A program made the position numbers and the translations under genes. From Enterobacterales bacterium (lineage in GTDB: Bacteria; Pseudomonadota; Gammaproteobacteria; Enterobacterales; Succinivibrionaceae), in the NCBI GenBank assembly GCA_900768635.1, contig CAAGDP010000047.1, forward strand, positions 1 to 18,996: a stretch of DNA of 18,996 nt. Reading direction: 5' to 3'. The notes beneath the pieces were generated by a model. That model ran no database searches, was not told the origin of the DNA, and was given only the letters and a program-made list of their open reading frames with translations. Numbering within the stretch: position 1 is the first letter of the stretch; each line of letters opens with the position of its first letter. Below, piece after piece: positions 7,516 to 13,785 of the stretch.

Positions 7516-8000
7516 GATTTCTGCTGGGGGTGGGGAGTAATTATTTACGGGCCAGGAGTCTGCGTAAAGCTGTGAAGCTTCTGTCCCCACTGGTGACCGT
7601 TTCCGCCTTTTCCGGTTTATATGCATCAAAAGATCAGGGCGGAGGCGGTGATTATCTCAATCTTGTGGCTGATGTTACCACCTCTCTACCTCCGGAAGAG
7701 CTGAAAAAGCTTCTGAAAGATACGGAAAAGCAGATCGGGAGATTGAAAAACAGTCCTAAACAGTGTGTACTGGATTTGGATATTCTGGCGGATAATTCCG
7801 TGGCGGGGACGGGGATCCATGAGGATCTGCAGGATAAGCCCTATGTGATTGTGCCTGTATGTGAAGTTGCAGGAGTGGATGGATACAGAAGGTTGACCGG
7901 AGACAGGGGTGCAGATCCGGAGCAGTGCCGGAAGTTTCTGCGGCGCAGGGCTGATCCTCTCCAGGTCAGAAGATATTATTCAAAATACTGCAGTTACTGA
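7512..8000 (+). CDS. folK: HPPK (2-amino-4-hydroxy-6-hydroxymethyldihydropteridine pyrophosphokinase), divergent
   Basis: A 162-residue HPPK that transfers pyrophosphate from ATP to 6-hydroxymethyl-dihydropterin, the step after FolB. Seen: LGVGSN at the N-terminus, the GGDYLNLV substrate segment, the E-K-Q-I-G-R block with the Arg equivalent to R82, the Mg ligands DLDIL, and H with KPYVIVPV (normally H....R-x-F-V/M-L). Odd: the catalytic loop between GR and DLDIL is two residues shorter than in E. coli and lacks the W-G-P-R stretch; the position of R92 is Cys and that of R121 is Lys. Both Mg-binding Asp and the start of loop 3 are kept, so activity is plausible but not assured. The start overlaps the folB stop by 4 nt. 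An SD for uppP, the next gene, begins 17 nt after the stop. Confidence 0.85.
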   Translation: MRFLLGVGSNYLRARSLRKAVKLLSPLVTVSAFSGLYASKDQGGGGDYLNLVADVTTSLPPEELKKLLKDTEKQIGRLKNSPKQCVLDLDILADNSVAGTGIHEDLQDKPYVIVPVCEVAGVDGYRRLTGDRGADPEQCRKFLRRRADPLQVRRYYSKYCSY

Positions 8001-8014
8001 TTTTATTAGCTTAC

Positions 8015-8048
8015 TTAAGGATCCGGCATTATCTGCCGGCTGATTGTT
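8015..8048 (+). promoter_or_regulatory. Distant Shine-Dalgarno and intervening hairpin upstream of uppP
   Basis: AAGGA (8017-8021) is 27 nt from the uppP ATG, too far for a linear RBS. Between them CCGGCA (8023-8028) and TGCCGG (8034-8039) form a perfect 6-bp stem with a 5-nt loop. Folding removes 17 nt and leaves a spacing of 10 nt. No T-run follows, so it is not a terminator. No other Shine-Dalgarno precedes the ATG. Confidence 0.45.
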
Positions 8049-8870
8049 ATGACATTACTTCAGATTATTGTATTGTCCCTTATTCAGGGTCTTACTGAAT
8101 TTTTGCCTGTATCTTCTTCCGCCCATCTGATTTTACCTTCCAAGCTACTGAGCTGGCCTGATCAGGGTCTGGCTTTTGATGTGGCCTGTCATGTGGGTAC
8201 GCTTCTGGCTGTGGTGATCTATTACCGGAAAAGGCTGGTAACAGCTGCCGGTGATTTTCTGAGTGCTTTTAAAACAAAGCGTCAGACAGAAAACAGTATG
8301 TTGTGCTGGTATATTATTCTTTCAACCATACCCGTATGTCTTGCAGGTTTGTTCCTTGATAAATATATTGAAAGCGTGATAAGAGATCAGGCAGTAGCGG
8401 TAATTGCCGGGACTACCATTATTTTCGGTTTATTGCTGTGGTGTGCGGATTGGTATGCATCCCGCAAGGATAGAGTCCTTACACTGTCGAATATGGGTTT
8501 GAAAATTGCTTTAGTAGTAGGTCTTTCCCAGATCTTGGCTTTTATTCCGGGAACTTCACGCTCCGGAATTACTATGACTTGTGCTTTGTTTCTGGGACTT
8601 TCACGTCGGGATGCTGCCGATTATTCCTTCCTTCTGTCCATTCCTCTGATCTTGGCTGCAGGATCTTATTCCGGACTTAAGGTTATAAAGACTGATGTAC
8701 CGGTGGATTATACGGCTTTGGTTTTGGGAATTGTTCTTTCCTTTATCTCCGCCTATCTGGTGATCAAGCTGTTTTTGCGGTTTATATCCAGTCTTGGGCT
8801 GTGGCCTTTTGTAATATATCGTATTCTCCTGGGACTGGTACTTGTGGCAGTTGCCTGCAACCTGCTGTAA
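8049..8870 (+). CDS. uppP: Undecaprenyl-diphosphatase
   Basis: A 273-residue polytopic inner-membrane phosphatase (UppP/BacA) that recycles undecaprenyl diphosphate to the monophosphate carrier for peptidoglycan and other wall polymers; it is linked to bacitracin resistance when overexpressed. Seen: the first motif GLTEFLPVSSSAHLI at residues 14-28, with the catalytic Glu17, Ser and His26, and the second motif IPGTSRSGITM with Arg171. Length is the family norm, with about eight hydrophobic segments. ATG 8049 is the only sensible start; its RBS appears to be presented through a hairpin. It converges on cca, with 20 nt between the stop codons. The order folB...uppP next to cca resembles E. coli. 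Confidence 0.95.
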   Translation: MTLLQIIVLSLIQGLTEFLPVSSSAHLILPSKLLSWPDQGLAFDVACHVGTLLAVVIYYRKRLVTAAGDFLSAFKTKRQTENSMLCWYIILSTIPVCLAGLFLDKYIESVIRDQAVAVIAGTTIIFGLLLWCADWYASRKDRVLTLSNMGLKIALVVGLSQILAFIPGTSRSGITMTCALFLGLSRRDAADYSFLLSIPLILAAGSYSGLKVIKTDVPVDYTALVLGIVLSFISAYLVIKLFLRFISSLGLWPFVIYRILLGLVLVAVACNLL

Positions 8871-8890
8871 AGAGCAGGGATGAAGGAACG

Positions 8891-10177
8891 TTATTTTCGT
8901 TTGAATTCGGGATCTTCCTTTCTTTCGTTTTCAACTTCCTCTGCATGCTCTTTTATCCAGTTCTTTTTAAATTCTTCCGCAGCGGTAAGTCGTCTTTTGT
9001 AAAGCTCCTGTCTTATTTCCTGTCCGGTAAAACCATCTGCTGCAACTTGCTTTGAAGTAATAAGTTGCATCTTTCCAAAAAGATCCCGAATTAAGTCTGC
9101 ATGGCAATACTGGATATTTTCAAATCCCAGCCGACCACGGATATCCGCCAGTGCACAGTTCATAAGAATAGTGAGATGCTCCGGGCGGCGAAAAGCATCA
9201 ATACGATGAAGAAGATCCAGAAGTTCCCCGGGAGTTCGGTTTAATGCAGTATGAACAAAGGAATGTTCTCCTGCAACAAGTATGGCGGCATCCCGGTATT
9301 CATTTGGAATTTTAAGGCGTTGTGCAAATTGCCTGATTAAAGCTATCCCTTTTCTGCCATGGCCATGGTGGCTGGGCAGAAGGGCAGGATCAGATAAAGC
9401 CTTGCCGAAGTCATGACAAAATACCGCAGCTTTTTCCACCGGGGTAAAATTATGGGTACTGGCATAATGGAGTGCTAATTCCATATGAATTCCGGTATCA
9501 ACCTCAGGATGCCAGTATTTACGGGCGGGGATCCCGTACAGATTATCCATTTCCGGGAACAGTATTTTTAGGGCCGAGCATTCCCGGAGAACTTTGATAA
9601 AAACATCAATCCAGCCTTCCTGAAGTACTTTTTCAAATTCCCTGAAAATCCGTTCGGGGGTAAGATATTGCAGTTCACCCGAGGCTGCAATTTCTCTCAT
9701 TAACTTTAATGTTTCCGGGGCAACTGTAAAACCCAGAGGGGCAAAACGGGCCGCAAAACGGGCGGTGCGCAGTACCCGCAGGGGATCTTCTCCAAAGGAA
9801 TCACTTACATGGCGGATAATGCGGTTCTGCAGATCTTCTCTTCCGCCCCAGGGATCAATAATGGTACCGTTTTCATCCTGTGCCATGGCATTAATAGTAA
9901 GATCCCGTCGTTTCAGATCTTCCTCCAATGTTATTTCGGGGGAAAAATCAAAGCAGAATCCGGTATAGCCATGGCCATCTTTTCTTTCGGTTCTGGCTAA
10001 TGCATATTCACATTTGGTTTGGGGATGGAGAAAAACGGGGAAGGATTTACCTACCTGTTGAAAGCCTAGATCCAACATCTCCCGGATGGTAGCTCCGGTA
10101 ACTACAAAATCCTGATCTGATCCGGGAATGCCCAGAAGACTGTCCCGAACAGCTCCTCCTACAAGATAGGTTTTCAT
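8891..10177 (-). CDS. cca: CCA tRNA nucleotidyltransferase with HD domain
   Basis: A 428-residue class II CCA-adding enzyme, which builds or repairs the 3' CCA end of tRNA from CTP and ATP. Seen: LVGGAVRD (residues 5-12), the metal ligands D21 and D23, RRDLTINAMA at 90-99, then DPWGGREDLQNRIIRHV and EDPLRVLRTARFAARF. An HD hydrolase domain follows, CHDFGKAL with HHGHGRKG, as in the E. coli enzyme, where it has phosphatase and 2',3'-phosphodiesterase activity. The length is slightly above E. coli (412). ATG 10177 has AAGGA about 8 nt upstream on the minus strand. The gene follows fis, beyond its terminator, and converges on uppP. Confidence 0.95.
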   Translation of the reverse strand: MKTYLVGGAVRDSLLGIPGSDQDFVVTGATIREMLDLGFQQVGKSFPVFLHPQTKCEYALARTERKDGHGYTGFCFDFSPEITLEEDLKRRDLTINAMAQDENGTIIDPWGGREDLQNRIIRHVSDSFGEDPLRVLRTARFAARFAPLGFTVAPETLKLMREIAASGELQYLTPERIFREFEKVLQEGWIDVFIKVLRECSALKILFPEMDNLYGIPARKYWHPEVDTGIHMELALHYASTHNFTPVEKAAVFCHDFGKALSDPALLPSHHGHGRKGIALIRQFAQRLKIPNEYRDAAILVAGEHSFVHTALNRTPGELLDLLHRIDAFRRPEHLTILMNCALADIRGRLGFENIQYCHADLIRDLFGKMQLITSKQVAADGFTGQEIRQELYKRRLTAAEEFKKNWIKEHAEEVENERKEDPEFKRK

Positions 10178-10240
10178 ATTGATGTTCCTTAGTTGCCTCC
10201 ATTTACAGAAGAGGAGATGCTTCTTTTTAAGTTCTGTATT

Positions 10241-10274
10241 AAAAAAATGCCCGCGAATACCAGGTTTCGCAGGC
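10241..10274 (-). terminator. Rho-independent terminator of fis
   Basis: On the minus strand GCCTGCGAA, an 8-nt loop, and TTCGCGGGC form a 9-bp stem with one G-U pair, followed by A and seven Ts. In + coordinates the T-run is 10241-10247 and the arms are 10249-10257 and 10266-10274. A smaller hairpin (10280-10297, CTGTTC/GAACAG) lies just before it. It separates fis from cca. Confidence 0.9.
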
Positions 10275-10302
10275 TCCTTCTGTTCAGACTGGAACAGAAA
10301 AA

Positions 10303-10605
10303 TTAGTTTAGACCATACTGCTTGAGTTTTTTGCGGAGTGTACCACGGTTAATGCCCATTAATTTTGATGCCTTAGTCTGGTTTCCTCTGGAGTACTGCA
10401 TAACTACATCAAAAAGAGGAGCTTCTACTTCGGCCATTACCATAGCATAAAATTCTTCAATATCATGCTCCGGCTGGAGTTGACTCAGGAAATTTCTGAC
10501 AGCTAACTCAACGGAATCGCGCAGAAGAGTTCTTGTAGGCTCATGGGTCTGTGCACTGATTGTTGTTGTAGCAAGGTTCTGTATGTCGATTGTCTGCTCT
10601 ACCAT
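10303..10605 (-). CDS. fis: Fis nucleoid-associated DNA-binding protein
   Basis: A 100-residue Fis (E. coli 98), a homodimeric DNA-bending protein that activates stable-RNA promoters in fast growth and assists recombination. Seen: the C-terminal helix-turn-helix GNQTKASKLMGINRGTLRKKLKQYGLN, nearly identical to E. coli, and the central dimerisation helices with LLRDSVELAVRNFLSQL. The N-terminal arm differs. ATG at 10605 has AGGG 7 nt upstream on the minus strand. It lies downstream of prmA with 103 bp between them; in many enterobacteria dusB stands between prmA and fis and is absent here. It has its own promoter with a candidate CRP-type site, and a strong terminator. Confidence 0.97.
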   Translation of the reverse strand: MVEQTIDIQNLATTTISAQTHEPTRTLLRDSVELAVRNFLSQLQPEHDIEEFYAMVMAEVEAPLFDVVMQYSRGNQTKASKLMGINRGTLRKKLKQYGLN

Positions 10606-10674
10606 AATGTAACCCTAATTATTTTATTATTAAACTTATTCTGGATTTTTGGTGTGATTTATTAAGTGGCGCTT

Positions 10675-10703
10675 ATTGTAGCAAATTTTGTGACTATAGT
10701 CAC
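10675..10703 (-). promoter_or_regulatory. Sigma-70 promoter of fis with extended -10 and GC-rich discriminator
   Basis: On the minus strand: GTGACT (-35, 10703 to 10698), a 17-bp spacer, then TG-C-TACAAT (extended -10, hexamer 10680 to 10675). It is followed by AAGCGCC, a GC-rich discriminator like those of stringently controlled promoters such as E. coli fis. The start of transcription would be near 10668, giving a leader of about 62 nt. The -35 match is 4/6 and the -10 match 5/6. Confidence 0.6.
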
Positions 10704-10704
10704 T
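10689..10704. promoter_or_regulatory. Candidate CRP-type operator overlapping the fis -35
   Basis: TGTGA-CTATAG-TCACT, with a perfect 14-bp palindrome GTGACTATAGTCAC at 10690-10703. The two half-sites match the CRP consensus TGTGA-N6-TCACA at 9 of 10 positions. The centre is about 29 nt upstream of the inferred start, over the -35 element, a position expected to repress. It starts 5 nt beyond the prmA stop codon. Binding by another palindrome reader is possible. Confidence 0.55.
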
Positions 10705-10708
10705 TTTA

Positions 10709-11584
10709 TTACAACTTTATGCCGGATAATCTGCACCATTCCTCTTTAACTGCCGGCGGATCCATTGTAAACCACCGGGAGTAGGTTTCCGTCAGCTCCC
10801 CAGCCTGAGATTCCAGTAATCCGGAGAGGATAAGCGTACCATCTTTCCGGGTGAGATCTGCTAAATGAGGAGCCAGTTCCCGGAGGGGGCCCGCCAGGAT
10901 GTTGGCCACCAGCACATCTGCCTTAAGATTTTGAGGCTGATCATCTGTTAAAAAGAGTTCCAGACGATCTGCCACATTATTACGCCGGGCATTTTCCAAT
11001 GAGGCTTCAATAGCCTGGGGATCAATATCAATACCCACTACCCGGGCAGCACCCAGTTTTAATGCGGCAATAGCCAGAATACCAGATCCGCAACCGTAAT
11101 CGATTACTGTCTTATCAGTAAGATCAAGTCCGTCCAGGAATTCGAGGCACATGGCGGTAGTAGGATGGGTGCCGGTACCGAAAGCCAAACCGGGATCAAG
11201 CATCACATTGACTGCTGATTTATCTGGAACTTCACACCAGCTAGGGCAGATCCATAGTTTTTTGCCAAACTGCATGGGATGGAAATGCTCCATCCATTCT
11301 CTGACCCAGTCTTTGTCTTCCAGCTGCTCGACTTTACATTGCACCTGGTCACCCAAAACTTTGTATATGAATTTTACGATCCTGAAAGGATCAATATCTG
11401 CATCAAAAAGTCCTGTTACCACCGTATTATTCCATAGTTTGGTACTTCCTACCGGTGGTTCATAAATAGGAACATCAGCCGCATCAGTGTAGGTCACGGC
11501 CTGAGCTCCGGCTCCGGAAAGCATGGAGGAAATTTTTTTGACCTTAGTCACGTCTGCTGTGACTTTTATCTGAATCCAGGGCAT
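10709..11584 (-). CDS. prmA: Ribosomal protein L11 methyltransferase
   Basis: A 291-residue PrmA, which trimethylates several amino groups of ribosomal protein L11 using S-adenosylmethionine. Seen: the N-terminal L11-recognition domain (about 1-60), a linker, DPGLAFGTGTHPTT at 130-143, the SAM-binding motif IDYGCGSGILAIAAL at 161-175 with GIDIDPQAIE, and VANILAGPLREL near 226. Length is normal (E. coli 293). The start at 11584 lies 1 nt past the stop of the upstream membrane gene, so translation is likely coupled and both share a transcript. fis follows with its own promoter. Confidence 0.96.
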   Translation of the reverse strand: MPWIQIKVTADVTKVKKISSMLSGAGAQAVTYTDAADVPIYEPPVGSTKLWNNTVVTGLFDADIDPFRIVKFIYKVLGDQVQCKVEQLEDKDWVREWMEHFHPMQFGKKLWICPSWCEVPDKSAVNVMLDPGLAFGTGTHPTTAMCLEFLDGLDLTDKTVIDYGCGSGILAIAALKLGAARVVGIDIDPQAIEASLENARRNNVADRLELFLTDDQPQNLKADVLVANILAGPLRELAPHLADLTRKDGTLILSGLLESQAGELTETYSRWFTMDPPAVKEEWCRLSGIKL

Positions 11585-11585
11585 A

Positions 11586-13031
11586 TTATCGGTTCTCGTT
11601 TTCGCTGCTTAGGTATAAAAATTCACGGGATGCAAAAGTCATAATTTTCTTTCTGACTCTCTCAATCATAAGAGGTTCGGAAGTATTGATGAAAATGGTT
11701 TTTTCATCAGAGTTTACATAACTGTCGTTACCAAAACCTTTCAGGGCTTCCCGGTTAACAAGTTTAAGATTATTACAACCGATTTTAAGTCGTGCTGAAT
11801 CACTGGCAATCCAGCTGAGATTATCCAGTCCTCCTGCCATTTTAATAAGTCTGATGGCCAGCAGACTGAGATCTTTTGATCCTTTAATATCCCGGATAAG
11901 GCGGATCCGGACATTTTTGTGTTTTTTGATTTTCCAGGTCATGCGACTTGCCGGGATCCGGTTGAGAATAACAATAGTAGTGGCAAAATACATCAGAGAG
12001 GCAAGGCCAATAAGGCCGGCGGCAGTCATATTGCCGATATTGAGGAAATTGTCATTAAAGTAGGATCCGGATAAAAGATCGGCTATAAAATGCTGGTTCA
12101 CCTCCAGGGAAGGTATATGGATCAGTACGGTAAGATAAATTGCGGACAGAAACATGTGAACCGCAAACAGTCCCGGCCAGATCCAGATGAAAGTCAGGTA
12201 GATAAATCCTTCCTTTCCCGGGAAAAAGCTGGTTATGAAGCAGATAAATGCCATAAAAAGTACCGGCAGCTTTTTGGTGTCGCTGATTTTAATACACAGC
12301 ACTGCCAGCATGGACGGGAGCAGGAAAAATACATTGGTATAGCTGTAGAGGAAGAAGCGTTCGGTGACGTTTCCGGTGGATACTATATGCTGGTTTGCCG
12401 TAAGAAATTCCAGCAGGTAGTTATCCAGACCGAAAGGTTTGCAGAGTTGGAATACAAAGCCGAAAATAAAGGTCTGAATTTCCGACGGCAGCTGGAGAAG
12501 CATATTGCTTTCATCATGAGCGTTAAAAAGGCGTAACAGAATAAATCTTATTACCGACACCAGAATAATAGTAATAATACACCAGAAAAGCAGGATCCCC
12601 AGATTTTGTATTCTTGACAGAATATACCTGCGAACCAGCAGGGTATTTGCAGTAATACGGGAAGAAAAGGCTGCAGTTATTACCGAGCTGGCAAAAGCGC
12701 TGAGAAGGTTGATATCCGGTATATCCGGGGTATAAATGGAAAAGAGTTTCCGGATAATAAAAAAGACGATAATTGTGCTGAGGATCTGCCAGCTTTTGGA
12801 GTTGTTCGGTTCAGTAAGGGATGCAAATACGGCAAAAAGTACAGGGATTGCATAACCGATAATAACGCTTGACCGGCGAAACAGTTCCGGATAATTCGTT
12901 CCGGGAGCTGCCGTTTCAATCAGCTGAACAAAAGGGATCAGAGCTACCGGGATTAACAGCAGACCTACTCTGATTAAAAATGTGGAAACCATGATTTGCG
13001 CAACTAATTGAAAAAATGTGACAACCTGCAC
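11586..13031 (-). CDS. Degenerate PTS glucose-type EIICB-like membrane protein
   Basis: A 481-residue polytopic protein that aligns by eye along its whole length with the EIICB of the glucose PTS family (E. coli PtsG 477 residues). Seen: an N-terminal transmembrane EIIC-like part with about ten hydrophobic segments (1-360), a charged linker (363-390), and an EIIB-like domain (390-466) beginning MAGGLDNLSW. The residues needed for sugar phosphotransfer are replaced: GLHH is GLDN at 201-204, the GITEP loop is GKEGF at 272-276 (its Glu becomes Gly275), and the phosphorylated Cys of C-x-T-R-L aligns with Asp411 in D-S-A-R-L. It is therefore probably a pseudo-transporter with a binding, sensing or regulatory role; an intact reading frame shows it is retained. 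The start is GTG 13031, which keeps the family N-terminus; ATG 12992 is an alternative. Neither has a clear Shine-Dalgarno. The prmA start follows after 1 nt. Confidence 0.75.
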   Translation of the reverse strand: MQVVTFFQLVAQIMVSTFLIRVGLLLIPVALIPFVQLIETAAPGTNYPELFRRSSVIIGYAIPVLFAVFASLTEPNNSKSWQILSTIIVFFIIRKLFSIYTPDIPDINLLSAFASSVITAAFSSRITANTLLVRRYILSRIQNLGILLFWCIITIILVSVIRFILLRLFNAHDESNMLLQLPSEIQTFIFGFVFQLCKPFGLDNYLLEFLTANQHIVSTGNVTERFFLYSYTNVFFLLPSMLAVLCIKISDTKKLPVLFMAFICFITSFFPGKEGFIYLTFIWIWPGLFAVHMFLSAIYLTVLIHIPSLEVNQHFIADLLSGSYFNDNFLNIGNMTAAGLIGLASLMYFATTIVILNRIPASRMTWKIKKHKNVRIRLIRDIKGSKDLSLLAIRLIKMAGGLDNLSWIASDSARLKIGCNNLKLVNREALKGFGNDSYVNSDEKTIFINTSEPLMIERVRKKIMTFASREFLYLSSENENR

Positions 13032-13228
13032 ATTTTAGCTAAAACTGTTCAGTTAAACAACAGAAGATCATTTCTCCGGCATCAATTTTTTTCAGAGAGG
13101 GAGAAAATAACTTCCCGTCAGGTGGGAGGTGCACGTTCAGTCCTCAGGTCTGTTAAAATCCGGGTATGGCATCGGGGTGTTGTTTCGGGAAGGGATCAGC
13201 ACCGGCAGGGCAGGGATGTGACATTACT

Positions 13229-13242
13229 TCCCGCCGGCGGGA
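13229..13242. repeat. 14-bp perfect palindrome in divergent promoter region
   Basis: TCCCGCCGGCGGGA, preceded by ACT. A related imperfect stem, CTTCCC (13111-13116) with GGGAGG (13124-13129), lies 116 bp upstream and shares the leading ACTTCCCG. No T-run follows either, so a terminator is unlikely; an operator pair is possible. Confidence 0.5.
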
Positions 13243-13303
13243 CTGTTCAACTGGAGATTTGAGTAACCGGAAATTTAAGTGGCTGATTATGTGCGGTTAA
13301 TCA

Positions 13304-13332
13304 TTGAAGAGAGTATTTTCTCTATATATAAT
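13304..13332 (+). promoter_or_regulatory. Sigma-70 promoter of dgkA-recJ
   Basis: TTGAAG (13304-13309), a 17-bp spacer and a perfect TATAAT (13327-13332). Transcription would start near 13340, about 58 nt before the dgkA ATG. Confidence 0.75.
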
Positions 13333-13397
13333 TTTGATTTTTGAGTGACGCTGATATCGCTCTGCATTCTACGCACATCTGTACTAAGGAGTATAAT

Positions 13398-13778
13398 ATG
13401 GCAAAAACAGGTGCTACAGGTTTAACCAGAATTATTAAAGCCGGCGGCTACAGTATGCAGGGTTTTAAGGCTGCCTGGAAAAATGAGGCTGCTTTCCGTC
13501 AGGAACTGATCCTTACCTTGATCCTTACGGTGACTGCCTTGGTTCTTCCTGATCTTTCCATAATGGAGCGTTTTCTGCTTATGGTTTTCCCCTGGCTGGT
13601 TATGACAGTGGAAATTCTCAATTCCGCCATTGAAGCGGTAGTAGATCGTATCGGGGACGAGTGGAATGAGCTGTCAGGAAGAGCAAAGGATCTGGGATCT
13701 GCCGCGGTCTTTATCATGCTGATTCTTACCCTGGCTGACTGGATTGTGGTGCTGGTGTCTCATTATTGTTTAAAGTAA
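13398..13778 (+). CDS. dgkA: Diacylglycerol kinase
   Basis: A 126-residue trimeric inner-membrane kinase (E. coli 122) that phosphorylates diacylglycerol to phosphatidate, returning lipid from membrane-derived oligosaccharide synthesis to the phospholipid pathway. Seen: an N-terminal amphipathic segment with GGYSMQGFKAAWKNEAAFRQE, then three membrane helices and the signature VEILNSAIEAVVDRIG with E72, N75 and E79, and ELSGRAKDLGSAAV. ATG 13398 has AAGGAG 6 nt upstream (13386-13391), which decides the start over an upstream TTG at 13341. A strong promoter precedes it, and recJ follows after 7 nt. Confidence 0.97.
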   Translation: MAKTGATGLTRIIKAGGYSMQGFKAAWKNEAAFRQELILTLILTVTALVLPDLSIMERFLLMVFPWLVMTVEILNSAIEAVVDRIGDEWNELSGRAKDLGSAAVFIMLILTLADWIVVLVSHYCLK

Positions 13779-13785
13779 GGAATCT

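Larger units (their letters stand above)
13032..13397. other. Divergent intergenic region between the EIICB-like gene and dgkA
   Basis: 366 bp without a supported gene. It contains the dgkA promoter (13304-13332), a perfect 14-bp palindrome TCCCGCCGGCGGGA (13229-13242), and a related weaker hairpin (13110-13128) that starts with the same eight bases ACTTCCCG. On the minus strand TTGTTT, 17 bp and TAAAAT (ending at 13033) could drive the EIICB-like gene, but it lies so close to the GTG start that it would favour the internal ATG 12992. Confidence 0.5.

Noticed and set aside
8861..8878. CCTGCT/AGCAGG hairpin between uppP and cca as a bidirectional terminator
   Set aside because: A 6-bp stem with no T-run on either strand; too weak to call.
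1054..13127. Shared GTCAGGTGGGA in two intergenic regions (1054-1064, 13117-13127), as a dispersed repeat
   Set aside because: An 11-base match is expected by chance in 19 kb; flanks do not align well.
13008..13262. 84-residue open frame on + in the divergent intergenic region
   Set aside because: It overlaps the start of the EIICB-like gene, has no RBS, and its residues resemble no family.
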